Source: CAXXOK01 sp963664595 (GTDB lineage: Bacteria > Bacillota > Clostridia > Christensenellales > Aristaeellaceae). From it: a stretch of 64,000 bases of DNA. A program made the position numbers and the translations under genes. The notes beneath the pieces are model-generated. The model made no database searches. It worked only from the letters and a program-made list of their open reading frames with translations, and was not told where the DNA came from. Location of the stretch: NCBI GenBank assembly GCA_963664595.2, contig CAXXOK010000011.1, positions 62,001 to 126,000 on the forward strand, given 5' to 3'. Positions 15,648 to 24,740 of this stretch are shown here, piece after piece; within the stretch, counting starts at the first letter, position 1; each line of letters opens with the position of its first letter.

Positions 15648-17648
15648 CTACCGTTTATTCCGCCACTTCGCGTAGGAATACTCTCCCCGGTAATTGGAAG
15701 AATTGTAATGCGGATATTTCTCGGGCACATATTCGCGGTCCGTAATGCCGCAGGGCCGGTCCTGCGTATAGATGAACATACGGCTGGCGTCCCACAGCAC
15801 AATCTCGTCCCGCGCGTCGCCCGCAAGGTTGATCACCTCAGCGCACAGATCCGGATGTCCGTCGTCGGGGAACGTCACCACACGGTCGCCCTCCCCATCC
15901 AGCATGCCGCCAAGCTTGCTGTTGCCGTTCAGCAAAATCAGCTCCGTGCCGTCCCCCTGCCAGTTGACCGGCGCAATGACGTTGCCGTTGCCACAAGGCT
16001 CCCGGTGCCAAAGCTCGTTGCCCTTGCAGTCGTACAGGTACACGATGCCCTGGTTTTCCCAATAGGTGGTGGTGCAGATCGCCAGTCCCGGCCGCTGCGG
16101 GCAATAGTTGGCGGCGCTGATGCGCTGGCCGTGCCCATTGATATCGCGGAACAGAATCTCGCCGTCGCGGCTCACCAGCATAAAGCCCTCCCAGCCGGAT
16201 ACGATCGCCAGCATCTCGTCACGGTCGGGATCAAATTTCCCGTAGATGATCTCATCCGTGTGATCGCTTTGTATCGGCAGGGACCATTGCAGGGTTCCGT
16301 CGCTTGCGATCATGTTATAGCAGCTGAAGATCTCATCCCTGCCGTCGCCGTTGAAATCGAACGCATACGGGAAATGTCCTGTATTGTTGCGGCAGAATTT
16401 GAACAGCAGCTCCAGCTTTGCGTTGTACACCCAAAGCCGTGCATAGCGGTCCTTGATGAGGATATCGGTCGGCCGGTCGTTGCCCGATACGTTAACGATC
16501 CGGATCGCGTCCACATTCAGGCGGTCAAAGGCATGCTTCTGAAACTCGATACCCGCAATCCCGTCCGCGGGCTCCTCATTTTTAGGCGTGGGAATCCAGG
16601 CAAGCGTTTCCCCCGTGCGCCCGTCCAAAATCATCAGCTTGAAATCTTTGGCCACGATTACCTCGTCGTATCCGTCGCCATTGATATCGTAGAGCTGAAA
16701 CGGCAGATCGCAGGTTGTATCCTGATTAACGGCCAGCCCGGAAGGCTCCCCAAGCTGCCACAGCACCCTGCCGGTTTCCACGGCAACGGCCGTCAGGCAG
16801 GAGATATTACAGTACCGCTCCTTGAACACGCGCTTCTGGTGCTGCGCCATCACAAAATACCAGTCCTCGCCGCCCATCAGGTGGCCGAACCGAATCTGCC
16901 GGGACGCCCCGAAGTTTTTCAGGTCGATCACGCGGTGCAGCATCGGCTGCGCATACCGCGCGCGCTTTTCCGCCACGCGGCGCTCATCGCCCGCTTTGCG
17001 GGCAAGGTAGGTTTCGTAAGCCTCCGGCGTGCAGAGAACGGAAACACCGGTAAACTGCGCCGGCATATACCCGGCCAGCGCCACCTTTCCCTCGGCATAC
17101 CGGCCGTCGCGTATATCCATCACTTGTTTGCCGTCAATGGAAAGCACAAAATGCTCCCCCGCACAGCGTGCCTCCAGCGTATACAGGGTATCCGCGTCAT
17201 AGGCAAACGGCACCTCGGCAAGCTTCGTGCGTTCCTTTTTCTCTATTTTCCAGCACTGCGCCTTCCCCGCGCAAAGGAAAAACGCATAGTGCATCAGCGA
17301 GGTCTGATAGCGGAACAAAAGCCCCGTCTGGTCCTGCGTGCTGAGGGGGCGCATGGCGACGGACGCCGTGTAATCGCGCCAGCGCTCGTCCCCAGCGGCC
17401 AGCACCGAGCATACGTCATGCGTCAGCGGATTTCGCACGCGCATCTGCTCTATAAAGTGCACGCCGTCCTGCGCCGTAACCACCCAGTTGGGGCCTCGGA
17501 AATTACAGTTGGTGATCGGGTCGTACCATTGCCCCGCGTATCCGGCGTTGGGGTAGTAATGATATTCCCCCATCGCGGAATGCTCCCGGTCAAAGGGCAG
17601 GGGGCCGATCGGAAAAGACAGAAAATCATCTTGAAACAATATCGGCAT
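15648..17648 (-). CDS. Large cytoplasmic beta-propeller protein with FG-GAP-like repeats, pectin-locus
   Basis: 666 aa, start ATG 17648 with AGAGGCG upstream. No signal peptide is present (MPILFQDDFLSFPIG). Residues ~1-215 resemble a concanavalin-like/LamG-type sandwich (QDQTGLLFRYQT, FVLSIDGKQVMDI). Residues ~240-650 carry propeller blades with calcium-loop motifs such as YDINGDGYDEVIVAKD and FDFNGDGRDEIFSC. This blade pattern is reminiscent of rhamnogalacturonan lyases (PL11-like), but no catalytic motif could be confirmed. It sits between the binding protein and two GH105 enzymes, so it probably is a lyase or a carbohydrate-binding partner for imported oligosaccharides. The family assignment is uncertain. 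Confidence 0.65.
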   Translation of the reverse strand: MPILFQDDFLSFPIGPLPFDREHSAMGEYHYYPNAGYAGQWYDPITNCNFRGPNWVVTAQDGVHFIEQMRVRNPLTHDVCSVLAAGDERWRDYTASVAMRPLSTQDQTGLLFRYQTSLMHYAFFLCAGKAQCWKIEKKERTKLAEVPFAYDADTLYTLEARCAGEHFVLSIDGKQVMDIRDGRYAEGKVALAGYMPAQFTGVSVLCTPEAYETYLARKAGDERRVAEKRARYAQPMLHRVIDLKNFGASRQIRFGHLMGGEDWYFVMAQHQKRVFKERYCNISCLTAVAVETGRVLWQLGEPSGLAVNQDTTCDLPFQLYDINGDGYDEVIVAKDFKLMILDGRTGETLAWIPTPKNEEPADGIAGIEFQKHAFDRLNVDAIRIVNVSGNDRPTDILIKDRYARLWVYNAKLELLFKFCRNNTGHFPYAFDFNGDGRDEIFSCYNMIASDGTLQWSLPIQSDHTDEIIYGKFDPDRDEMLAIVSGWEGFMLVSRDGEILFRDINGHGQRISAANYCPQRPGLAICTTTYWENQGIVYLYDCKGNELWHREPCGNGNVIAPVNWQGDGTELILLNGNSKLGGMLDGEGDRVVTFPDDGHPDLCAEVINLAGDARDEIVLWDASRMFIYTQDRPCGITDREYVPEKYPHYNSSNYRGEYSYAKWRNKR

Positions 17649-17785
17649 GGTACGCCTCTCATTCTTCGGCTGGCATCCCGTTTTCCGGGGCGCCGTTCCT
17701 CCGGCCGCTAGGCCTTGTTGTATGAAAAGGCCAGGCGGGCCTCACCGCGCAAAAGTGAACGCGCCGCCATGGCATAAACGCTGCT

Positions 17786-17825
17786 GCGCTGGGGGAGACG
17801 CCGCACCGGGCGCCTCCCCCAGCGC
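17786..17825. repeat. Very stable hairpin just after the sugar-binding-protein gene
   Basis: GCGCTGGGGGAG (17786-17797) pairs perfectly with CTCCCCCAGCGC (17814-17825), with inner CGCC/GGCG pairing. No T-tract follows on the - strand. It starts 11 nt after the stop, which fits an mRNA-stabilising or processing hairpin rather than a full terminator. Confidence 0.75.
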
Positions 17826-17836
17826 GTTGTTACGGG

Positions 17837-19144
17837 TTACTGCGCGGCAAGGTATTCTGCTTCGTATCCGTCCAGCATGTCCGCCCATCCGTCCAGGCAT
17901 TCCTGGCTGGTCATTTCGCCCAGCAGAACGGCCTGGAAGTTCGCGGTCATCTCGTTGGTGATCATGGTTGAGAAATCGCTTAACCAGTAAGGGTTGAGCG
18001 TTTGCACATAATTGGGATCGGAAAGGTAGCTGGCATAGAGCATCATGTTCTCATTGCTCTTGTACCAATCCTGCTCAGTTACCTCCTGATTGCAGGGCAC
18101 GCGGCCGACCTTTTCGCACAGCAGGCCGTTGTACTTCGCATCCAGCAGATAGCCCATCAGCGTCATCGCGCCGGTATAATCGTGATCCGCGCCCTGGTTG
18201 GCCACCGAGTACACATTCGGCTGCAGGCCGGAGGCATAGTAACGGCCTTCGTCGTTGGCCAGCACGCGCGCGCTGGCAAAGTTGCCATCGCCCAGGTTGT
18301 TGCGGTGCGTAGACTCCGAAGAAGAATTGTGGATAATGTACATCGACACGCCCGAGCCGAACTCGGCGACGATCTCGGAGAAGTTGTTGTTCACAGAATC
18401 GCCGGATACCCATCCGTTTTTATACAGGCTTGCATAGGCGTCCAGCGCTTCGGCAAAGCGGGGGTCGCTCAGGATGCACTTGTTGTTTTCATCAAACCAG
18501 CTGCCGTTGTAGCCGCAGCCGTCCGTGTAGGTAAACAGCCACGCCACCATCGCGTCATAGGGACGAACGCCGCGCAGGCTGGCAAAATAAGTACCCGCGT
18601 CCGGATTGGCAAATTCTTCGCACAGGGCAAGGAATTCGCTCTGGGTGGCCGGGGGCGCCGCAATGCCGTTTTTCGCAAACAGCTCGGTATTGTACCACGC
18701 CACTTCCTGGTTGTAAGCAAAGGGAACACCGTACAGGGTTCCGCTGCCCAGGTTTCTCAGGTTCTCCGTCAGGCCGGGATCGATCTTGTCGAAATTGGCA
18801 ATCCCCTCCACATAATCGTTCAGCGGCAGAAGCGCGTTCTGGGCCGTGAAGGTGGAGATGTTGGAAAAGCCGAGCGATACCAGGTCCGGCATGGTGTCGG
18901 TTACGACCGCCATCTGGAATTTCTCCTGGAAATCCTGAAACGCAAAGCTGGTATACACAAATTCGTATTCGTCCTGTGCGGCGTTAAGCTCTTCAAAGAT
19001 CTGCTCAAACACACTGTCCGTCACGGTATCCGCCGAGTGATACCAGAAGTTGACCACTTGCTTTTCGGCCAGCGCGGAGGTGCCGAACAGGCACATCGTG
19101 AAAAGCAGCGTCACCGTCAATACGAGGGCTGTCGTTTTTTTCAT
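17837..19144 (-). CDS. Extracellular sugar-binding protein of ABC transporter (family 1)
   Basis: 435 aa, start ATG 19144 with AAGGAGG upstream. The N-terminus is a signal peptide (KKTTALVLTVTLLFTMCLFG) ending in ALA before EKQV. The only Cys is preceded by TM, not a lipobox, so signal peptidase I cleavage is likelier than lipidation. The mature protein has the alpha/beta SBP_bac_1 pattern (VVNFWYHS, TMPDLVSLGFSN, GVPFAYNQEVAWYNTELF, FASGVS-like region). It feeds the two permeases upstream. Context with GH105 enzymes suggests oligogalacturonide or rhamnogalacturonan fragments as substrate. A strong hairpin follows the gene. Confidence 0.9.
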   Translation of the reverse strand: MKKTTALVLTVTLLFTMCLFGTSALAEKQVVNFWYHSADTVTDSVFEQIFEELNAAQDEYEFVYTSFAFQDFQEKFQMAVVTDTMPDLVSLGFSNISTFTAQNALLPLNDYVEGIANFDKIDPGLTENLRNLGSGTLYGVPFAYNQEVAWYNTELFAKNGIAAPPATQSEFLALCEEFANPDAGTYFASLRGVRPYDAMVAWLFTYTDGCGYNGSWFDENNKCILSDPRFAEALDAYASLYKNGWVSGDSVNNNFSEIVAEFGSGVSMYIIHNSSSESTHRNNLGDGNFASARVLANDEGRYYASGLQPNVYSVANQGADHDYTGAMTLMGYLLDAKYNGLLCEKVGRVPCNQEVTEQDWYKSNENMMLYASYLSDPNYVQTLNPYWLSDFSTMITNEMTANFQAVLLGEMTSQECLDGWADMLDGYEAEYLAAQ

Positions 19145-19193
19145 TGAGGGTTCCTCCTTTTTTTCTTTGGCAAAGTAAACTTTATTCTTCGCC

Positions 19194-20036
19194 CTATCCC
19201 TTCACCGCGCCGGCAGTTGCGCCTCCCGACAGGTGTTTTTGGATAAAAGCAAAAATAATCAGTACGGGGATCAGGGCAAACACGCATCCGGCCGCCAGGC
19301 TGCCGTAATCGGTGCCGAACTCGCCCTGAAACACCTTCAGCCCCAGCGGCAGGGTATAGGTGTCCTTCCGGGTAATAAAGGCCGTGGCATAAACATAAAC
19401 GTTCCACGCGTTGATAAATGCGTACGCGCCGGTGGCCACAATGGAGGGGCGCATCGCGGGCAGCAGCACGCGCAGAATCGCGCCCACCAGCGAGCAGCCG
19501 TCGATCTGCGCCGCTTCCTCCAACGAGACAGGAACCGAGTTGAAGTATCCCATCATCATGAACAGGCAGAAGGCCAGGTTGGTGCAGGTGCATACAATCA
19601 CGAGCGACCACAGGTTGTTGATCAGCCCCAGCGTGTTCATCGTCTGGAACAGCGGGATCATCAGCACCACAGCGGGCAGCATCTGGGTGATGAGCATCAG
19701 CACATACACCAGGCCTTTTCCCTTAAACCGGTACCGGCTCATGGCATAGCCGCCCAGCAGCGAAAGCACCGAGACCGCTAGGGTGGTGAACGTCGCCACA
19801 AATAAGCTGTTGAAGAAGTAATGATCAAACCCCAGCTGGGTAAACAGGGAGTCGTAGTTTTCCAGCGTAGGAGGGGTGGGCCAGTACTTGAGCGGAATGG
19901 AGAACACATCCACGGAGTTTTTCAGCGACGTGTTCACCACCCAGTAAAACGGGAACAGAATAAGAATCAGGAACATTGTCAGCGGCAGGGTGCGGAAAAA
20001 CAGCGTGCCAAGCCATCGTTTGGTGCGGGGATTCAT
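19194..20036 (-). CDS. Sugar ABC transporter permease (MalG/LplC type)
   Basis: 280 aa with six predicted membrane helices. The EAA loop that contacts the ATPase is visible as EEAAQIDGCSLVGAILRVLL. The start overlaps the preceding permease stop by one base (TGATG). Together with the MalF-type partner it forms the membrane channel of a CUT1-family importer. No ATPase gene is in the operon; a shared MsmX-type ATPase encoded elsewhere is usual for such systems. Confidence 0.93.
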   Translation of the reverse strand: MNPRTKRWLGTLFFRTLPLTMFLILILFPFYWVVNTSLKNSVDVFSIPLKYWPTPPTLENYDSLFTQLGFDHYFFNSLFVATFTTLAVSVLSLLGGYAMSRYRFKGKGLVYVLMLITQMLPAVVLMIPLFQTMNTLGLINNLWSLVIVCTCTNLAFCLFMMMGYFNSVPVSLEEAAQIDGCSLVGAILRVLLPAMRPSIVATGAYAFINAWNVYVYATAFITRKDTYTLPLGLKVFQGEFGTDYGSLAAGCVFALIPVLIIFAFIQKHLSGGATAGAVKG

Positions 20037-20953
20037 CAGTTAATCCCCCCTTTGCCCAGCTTGCCGAATTTAATATAGATAAACGCGACCATCATCATCA
20101 TCGTCGTAGCGATCACCGCCAGCGCCGATGCGTAACCGTAATCAAATTCGCCGGAAAACTTGGTCATAATATACAGGGCGAGGGTTGTGGTACCGCGGTT
20201 GGGGCCCCCGTCCGTAAGGCTGATGATCAGATCAACCGCGTTGAAGGTCCAGATGGCCCGCAGCAGGGTTGTGAGGATGATCGTATCGCGGATCATCGGC
20301 AGGGTAATGCGCCACAGAGTCATGGGCGCGCTGGCTCCATCGATTTTGGCCGATTCGTACAGCTCGTCCGGGATGGAGGCAAGCGCGGATAAATAGCTGA
20401 TCACAAAAAACGGAACACCGCGCCACACATTGGCGATCACTGCCGCCGTCATCGCCCTGGACGCACTGGAAAACCAGGAGATGTTCCGGGTAATCAGCCC
20501 CATGCGCTTGAGCACATCGTTGAGCAGACCGTAGGTTTCCCCGAAAATCAGCGACCAGATGATACCCACCATCACTCCGGCCACCGCCCACGGTATCAGC
20601 GCCAGCGCACGCACAAACCCACGGCCCTTGAAATCCTTATTCAGGATAAACGCCAGCCAGAAGCCAAGCACGCACTGGAACGCGACACCGATCAGCACCC
20701 AGGCCGCCGTATTGCCCAGCGTTTTGGTAAAAATCCGGTCATTGGTAAAGATCTTTATGTAGTTCGCAATCCCGACAATCTGGCGCGCGTTGGGCCGCGT
20801 AGCCTTGTAGGATTCAAAGCTCATCAGCAGCACGTTGACGATCGGCCAGAACATAAAGCAGACAATAAAGATAATAACCGGCGCCAGCATAAGGTAGGGC
20901 ACCATATCCCGCCGCCTGACCGCCAGCCGGGCGGAACGCCTGAATCCGCTCAC
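20036..20953 (-). CDS. Sugar ABC transporter permease (MalF/LplB/UgpA type)
   Basis: 305 aa, starting at GTG 20953 with AAAGGGAG upstream. It has an N-terminal basic stretch and six membrane helices. The EAA motif reads YESAKIDGASAPMTLWRITL. It pairs with the following permease. The gene starts 4 bp after the alcohol dehydrogenase stop, so the dehydrogenase and transporter are one transcript. Confidence 0.93.
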   Translation of the reverse strand: MSGFRRSARLAVRRRDMVPYLMLAPVIIFIVCFMFWPIVNVLLMSFESYKATRPNARQIVGIANYIKIFTNDRIFTKTLGNTAAWVLIGVAFQCVLGFWLAFILNKDFKGRGFVRALALIPWAVAGVMVGIIWSLIFGETYGLLNDVLKRMGLITRNISWFSSASRAMTAAVIANVWRGVPFFVISYLSALASIPDELYESAKIDGASAPMTLWRITLPMIRDTIILTTLLRAIWTFNAVDLIISLTDGGPNRGTTTLALYIMTKFSGEFDYGYASALAVIATTMMMMVAFIYIKFGKLGKGGIN

Positions 20954-20957
20954 GCAC

Positions 20958-22004
20958 TCACTCCCTTTCCGTTGTGGATTGTGTTACGCGAAGAAGTGCT
21001 TTCATCACAGTTCCATCATTATGGCATAGCGTTTCAAAGCCTTCCTGCACAGTGTCCATGGTATAATCCCGGCTGATCAGCGGACGAAGGTCAACCGCAC
21101 CCTGAGCCAGCAGCCCGATGACGGTTTCAAAATCGCTTTGCAGCGCGTTGCGGCTTCCAAATACGGCCAGTTCCTTCTTGAGCAGCAGGGAATGAAGAAA
21201 CGTGGTTTCGCGTTTTCCGTTGCCGATCAGCACCAGGTTGCCGGCAAACGCCGCCTGGTCGATACAGGCCAGAAAGGTTTCCGGCAGGCCGCAGGCCTCA
21301 ATGCAAACATCAAACCCATTTCCGCCGGTCACCTCCGTGCCGAACACCGCAAGGCTGCCGGTACGCGTGTTGCACACGCCGTATGCACCCATCGTTTGCG
21401 CAAGGGCCAGCCTGCCGTCCAGAACGTCGCAAACATATACCTCCGCGCCACGGGCCTTGGCCGATAGCATGGCAAAAATCCCGATCGGCCCGCCGCCGAC
21501 CACCAGCACCTTATCCCCCGGCCGCATGGGGCAGCGCTGCACGCCGTGATAGCCGATGCAGAAAGGCTCTGCCAGCGCCAGTATGCGCGGGTCAAGCCCC
21601 TGACCATGGTAAATGCGCTCCACCGGCATGGTAATGTATTCCTGAAAAGTACCGTCCCGCTGAACGCCCATGGTTTGGTTCTCCATGCAGCAGTTCACGT
21701 AGCCCCTGCGGCAGGCATAGCACGTGCCGCAGTTAAAATAGGGATTGCCGGTTACGATGTCCCCGGTCTTCAGCCCCTGGGCGTTTTCGGGAACCGTCAC
21801 GATCTGCGCGCTGAATTCGTGACCGGGGATACGGGGGTAGGACGTAAAAGGCTGGTTGCCCGTGTAGCTGGCAACATCGGAACCGCAGAAACCGCAGTAA
21901 AGCACCCTGAGCAGCGCCTCGCCCTGCCCGGGCGTTGGGATGGGCCGGTCCGCAACCTCTACGTGAAAAGGTTCCTGAATGATCACCGTTTTCAAAATTT
22001 CCAT
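20958..22004 (-). CDS. Zinc-dependent medium-chain alcohol dehydrogenase
   Basis: 348 aa from ATG 22004 (an in-frame TTG 9 nt later has a better-spaced AGGGAG). Catalytic zinc ligands are in YCGFCGSD and PGHEFSAQ; the structural zinc site is CGTCYACRRGYVNCC. The NAD(P) fold shows VLVVGGGPIGIFA. It belongs to the sorbitol/threonine/L-galactonate dehydrogenase group; sugar-acid or polyol oxidation fits its place at the head of a pectin-type operon. Exact substrate is not readable. It is divergent from a LysR gene. Confidence 0.9.
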   Translation of the reverse strand: MEILKTVIIQEPFHVEVADRPIPTPGQGEALLRVLYCGFCGSDVASYTGNQPFTSYPRIPGHEFSAQIVTVPENAQGLKTGDIVTGNPYFNCGTCYACRRGYVNCCMENQTMGVQRDGTFQEYITMPVERIYHGQGLDPRILALAEPFCIGYHGVQRCPMRPGDKVLVVGGGPIGIFAMLSAKARGAEVYVCDVLDGRLALAQTMGAYGVCNTRTGSLAVFGTEVTGGNGFDVCIEACGLPETFLACIDQAAFAGNLVLIGNGKRETTFLHSLLLKKELAVFGSRNALQSDFETVIGLLAQGAVDLRPLISRDYTMDTVQEGFETLCHNDGTVMKALLRVTQSTTERE

Positions 22005-22173
22005 TCTCCCTGCTGTGATTTCGCAAGCGCACGGCCTCTGCCGTGCGTTCCGGCTTGATTGCGCTCTGCGCATTCCGTGCGGCGGGCAGCCGGGGCAGCC
22101 AAAATACGGCGAATGAGCCACTCTGTTATTCCCGTGCCGCGGGCTCGCTCCTGCAGCGCCTGCCGTTTGATTT

Positions 22174-22203
22174 ATTGTAGCAATCCACCTTCCGCGCTGT
22201 CCA
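22174..22203 (-). promoter_or_regulatory. Predicted sigmaA promoter of the dehydrogenase-transporter operon
   Basis: On the - strand TGGACA (22203-22198) and TACAAT (22179-22174) are 18 nt apart. The leader contains a 7-bp hairpin around 22028-22047 (CGCACGG/CCGTGCG). The divergent 22005-22292 region probably also binds the LysR protein. Confidence 0.6.
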
Positions 22204-22292
22204 ATACCGAGTTGCTGATTTGACGATAACCTCCGCGTTATAGTAAACTGAGTCGGCAGCGGATGTACAAAACGGCATGCGAGGTGAGCACT

Positions 22293-23282
22293 TTGCACCG
22301 CAATGATCTGGATAAACTGATGTATCTGGTGGTGCTGGCGGAAGAAAAAAATATGACCCGCGCGGCGGAACGGCTGTTCTTATCCCAGCCCGCGCTGACG
22401 GCCTATATCAACCGGCTGGAATCGGAGCTTGGCGTAAAGCTTTTCGACCGTGCCAGCTCCCCGATACAGCTGACGCAGGCGGGATCGTATTACATTCAGG
22501 AAATGGAGAAGCTGTACAATCAGCACGCCCACGTTCTGGATGAGCTCGCGCATATGGATTACGCCCCGGATACGATGCTTAAAATCGGCATCGGCCGCAA
22601 CCGCGGCAGCCTGTGGCTGCCCTATCTGCTCCCGGCGGTTTATAAGCGGTTTCCGGACGCGCACATTCAGGTGTTTGAGGACCGTGACGAAAGCATGGTG
22701 GCCAAGCTGATCAACAATCAGCTGGACGTGGCGGTTACCGAGTCCTTCATCCATCACCGGGAGCTGACGTACCATCACCTGCCGGTGGAGCATTATACAC
22801 TCATCACTTCCCCCAACCTTCCGGGACTGGAGCAATTCGATCTCCGGCACAACACGCGGTTTACGCCGTTGGATGTTCCCTCCGCGTTTTTAAACAGGCA
22901 TACCTTCATCTGCCCTTCCGTGAAAGGCGGACTGAACTTCTACACCCAGCAGCTTTTTTCCACCTACCGTATTATCCCCAAAAGCATCCTGTTTCTTTCC
23001 AACCTGAGCACCGCCTATCAGCTGGCCGTTAAGGGACTGGGCATCAGCTATCTGGCGTCCAGCTATGCCGATACCACCACCACCGCCGAACGCCCCGTCT
23101 TCCTGATGCCGGGCGGAAAGCCCACGACCCGCATGCTCTATGCCGTTTATGACAATCGCTATGTGAGCGAGCTCAAGCAGTTTTTTATCGACAGCACCAC
23201 GGACATCATGGCGCGCGTGCAGAAAGAACGCATGGCCGCGGCCGCCAGCGAAGTGAAATTGCAGGAAGAATCAAGCCCATGA
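22293..23282 (+). CDS. LysR-family transcriptional regulator
   Basis: The start is placed at the TTG at 22293, which has GAGGTG 6 nt upstream; an ATG at 22263 would add ten residues before the HTH. The N-terminal winged helix-turn-helix reads LMYLVVLAEEKNMTRAAERLF then LSQPALTAYINRLE. The remaining ~240 residues are a periplasmic-binding-protein-like effector domain. It is transcribed divergently from the dehydrogenase-transporter operon, the usual arrangement for a LysR activator of that operon. The ligand is unknown; a sugar acid or pathway intermediate is likely. Confidence 0.92.
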   Translation: MHRNDLDKLMYLVVLAEEKNMTRAAERLFLSQPALTAYINRLESELGVKLFDRASSPIQLTQAGSYYIQEMEKLYNQHAHVLDELAHMDYAPDTMLKIGIGRNRGSLWLPYLLPAVYKRFPDAHIQVFEDRDESMVAKLINNQLDVAVTESFIHHRELTYHHLPVEHYTLITSPNLPGLEQFDLRHNTRFTPLDVPSAFLNRHTFICPSVKGGLNFYTQQLFSTYRIIPKSILFLSNLSTAYQLAVKGLGISYLASSYADTTTTAERPVFLMPGGKPTTRMLYAVYDNRYVSELKQFFIDSTTDIMARVQKERMAAAASEVKLQEESSP

Positions 23283-23335
23283 TTTCCCGGAAGCTCTCGC
23301 AGCGCCCGCAGCCATCAAACCGTATATAAAAAGTC

Positions 23336-23380
23336 GGCCGATCCACCGCTTGAGACGGAAGGGGCGGCCTGCTTTTATTC
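23336..23380. terminator. Bidirectional terminator between LysR and dehydrogenase genes
   Basis: GGCCG (23336-23340) pairs with CGGCC (23365-23369), with additional inner pairing. TGCTTTTATT follows on the + strand and CGACTTTTTAT on the - strand. It lies between convergent genes. Confidence 0.65.
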
Positions 23381-23417
23381 TCTTCTCTTTTGCCAGTAGA
23401 TTGCCCAAGGGCATCCG

Positions 23418-24359
23418 TCAGGCGTTTACCACGTTCTGCGGCTTGCCCTGCTGATACTGCCTCAGGTTGTCCACCGCGACATCCATCAGCCGCTGCCGCG
23501 ATTCCTTGGGCGCCCACGCGATATGCGGCGTAATGATGCAGTTCGCAAGCCCCAGCAGCGGGCTATCGGCACGGATAGGCTCCGTGGAAACCACGTCTAC
23601 AGCGGCGGCGAAAACCTTGCCGCTGATCAGGGCGGCCCGCAGATCCGGCTCATTGATCAGCGGCCCGCGCGAGGTGTTGATCAGGATGACGCCGTCCTTC
23701 ATTTTGGCAAGGCTTTCAGCGCAGATCATCCCCTGGGTTTCGGGAAACAGCGGACAGTGCAGGGATATTACATCGCTCCGGCGCAAAAGCTCGTCCAGGG
23801 AAACGCTCTCCTCCGCTTGTACCTGCGCATCGTACGCGATCACCGTAAGCCCGAACGCTTTGGCGATTTCAGCTGTTCGCCGCCCGATGCGGCCGTAGCC
23901 GATAATGCCGAGGGTTTTCCCGGCAAGCTCGGTCAGCGGATAATCCCAGAAGCAAAAGTCCACGCTTGAGGTCCACCGCCCCGCCTGCACGGCATCGTTA
24001 TGATGCCCCACATGGTGGCAGATTTCCAGCAGCAGGGCAAACACATACTGGGCTACGGCATCCGTGCCATAGGAGGGAATATTGGTGACGGCAACCTTCT
24101 TTTCCCGCGCGGCCTGTGTATCCACAACATTATAGCCCGTCGCCAGCACGCCGATATACCGCAGGTTTGGCGCGGCGGCGATGGCCGCGCGGTCCAGCAC
24201 GGTTTTATTGGTCAGCACCGCTTCGGCATCGCCGATGCGCTGCATCAGCTCATCCGGCTTTGTGCGGTCGTATACCGTGACGCTGCCCAGGGCTTCCAGC
24301 CCCGCCCAGCTTAAATCCCCGGGATTTTCCGTGTATCCGTCCAGAACAACGATTTTCAT
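23418..24359 (-). CDS. D-2-hydroxyacid dehydrogenase (NAD-dependent)
   Basis: 313 aa, start ATG 24359 preceded by GGAGGAAAGAGA. The NAD-binding motif is GIIGYGRIGRR. Catalytic residues are Arg in NTSRGPLINEPDL, Glu in VSTEP and His in ITPHIAWAP. This is the glycerate/hydroxypyruvate dehydrogenase-type branch of the family. It probably reduces a 2-keto acid to the D-hydroxy acid or the reverse. It lies downstream of the anion transporter on the same strand across a 381-bp gap, so co-transcription is uncertain. Confidence 0.9.
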   Translation of the reverse strand: MKIVVLDGYTENPGDLSWAGLEALGSVTVYDRTKPDELMQRIGDAEAVLTNKTVLDRAAIAAAPNLRYIGVLATGYNVVDTQAAREKKVAVTNIPSYGTDAVAQYVFALLLEICHHVGHHNDAVQAGRWTSSVDFCFWDYPLTELAGKTLGIIGYGRIGRRTAEIAKAFGLTVIAYDAQVQAEESVSLDELLRRSDVISLHCPLFPETQGMICAESLAKMKDGVILINTSRGPLINEPDLRAALISGKVFAAAVDVVSTEPIRADSPLLGLANCIITPHIAWAPKESRQRLMDVAVDNLRQYQQGKPQNVVNA

Positions 24360-24740
24360 TCTCTTTCCTCCAATTGGGCCCACGCAAGGTTCTAGGCGCG
24401 CCGGGCCGATGAGCGACGCTTTCCCGCATCGCAATCGAATATTTCGTGTGAAACCTTCATATTCCCTTTTTGCGCCGAATAATCGCAGACCTCTCAGGTG
24501 CTCTTCACCAGCTGTTGGCAGCCTTCCTCTGTTTGTCCAAGATCATATGGACCGGACATAAAGGCAACGCTAAAGAGCTTGCCTCCTGCGTTTTACAGAC
24601 TGCAAGCTCTCTCTGCTGCCTTGCGAACCTATTCGTTTACGTTTTGGGGCCGCTTCAACCTCCGCATACCGGACGGTTTCGTTTTTGTTTTCATTACGAT
24701 CCGTCGCATCCCATGGCAGCAGCGTCACAGCCGCAGTTGA
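24360..24740. other. Intergenic region with 9-bp inverted repeat
   Basis: AGAGCTTGC (24574-24582) and GCAAGCTCT (24602-24610) form a perfect dyad with a 19-nt loop. On the - strand it is followed by TTAGCG, at most a weak terminator for the transporter gene. No gene-like frame was found in the gap; the open frames present lack ribosome sites and family features. Confidence 0.5.

Noticed and set aside
15708..17711. Open frame of 667 codons on the + strand
   Set aside because: It mirrors the beta-propeller gene, has no ribosome site and no protein-like domain pattern; the - strand frame has clear DxNGDGxDE blades.
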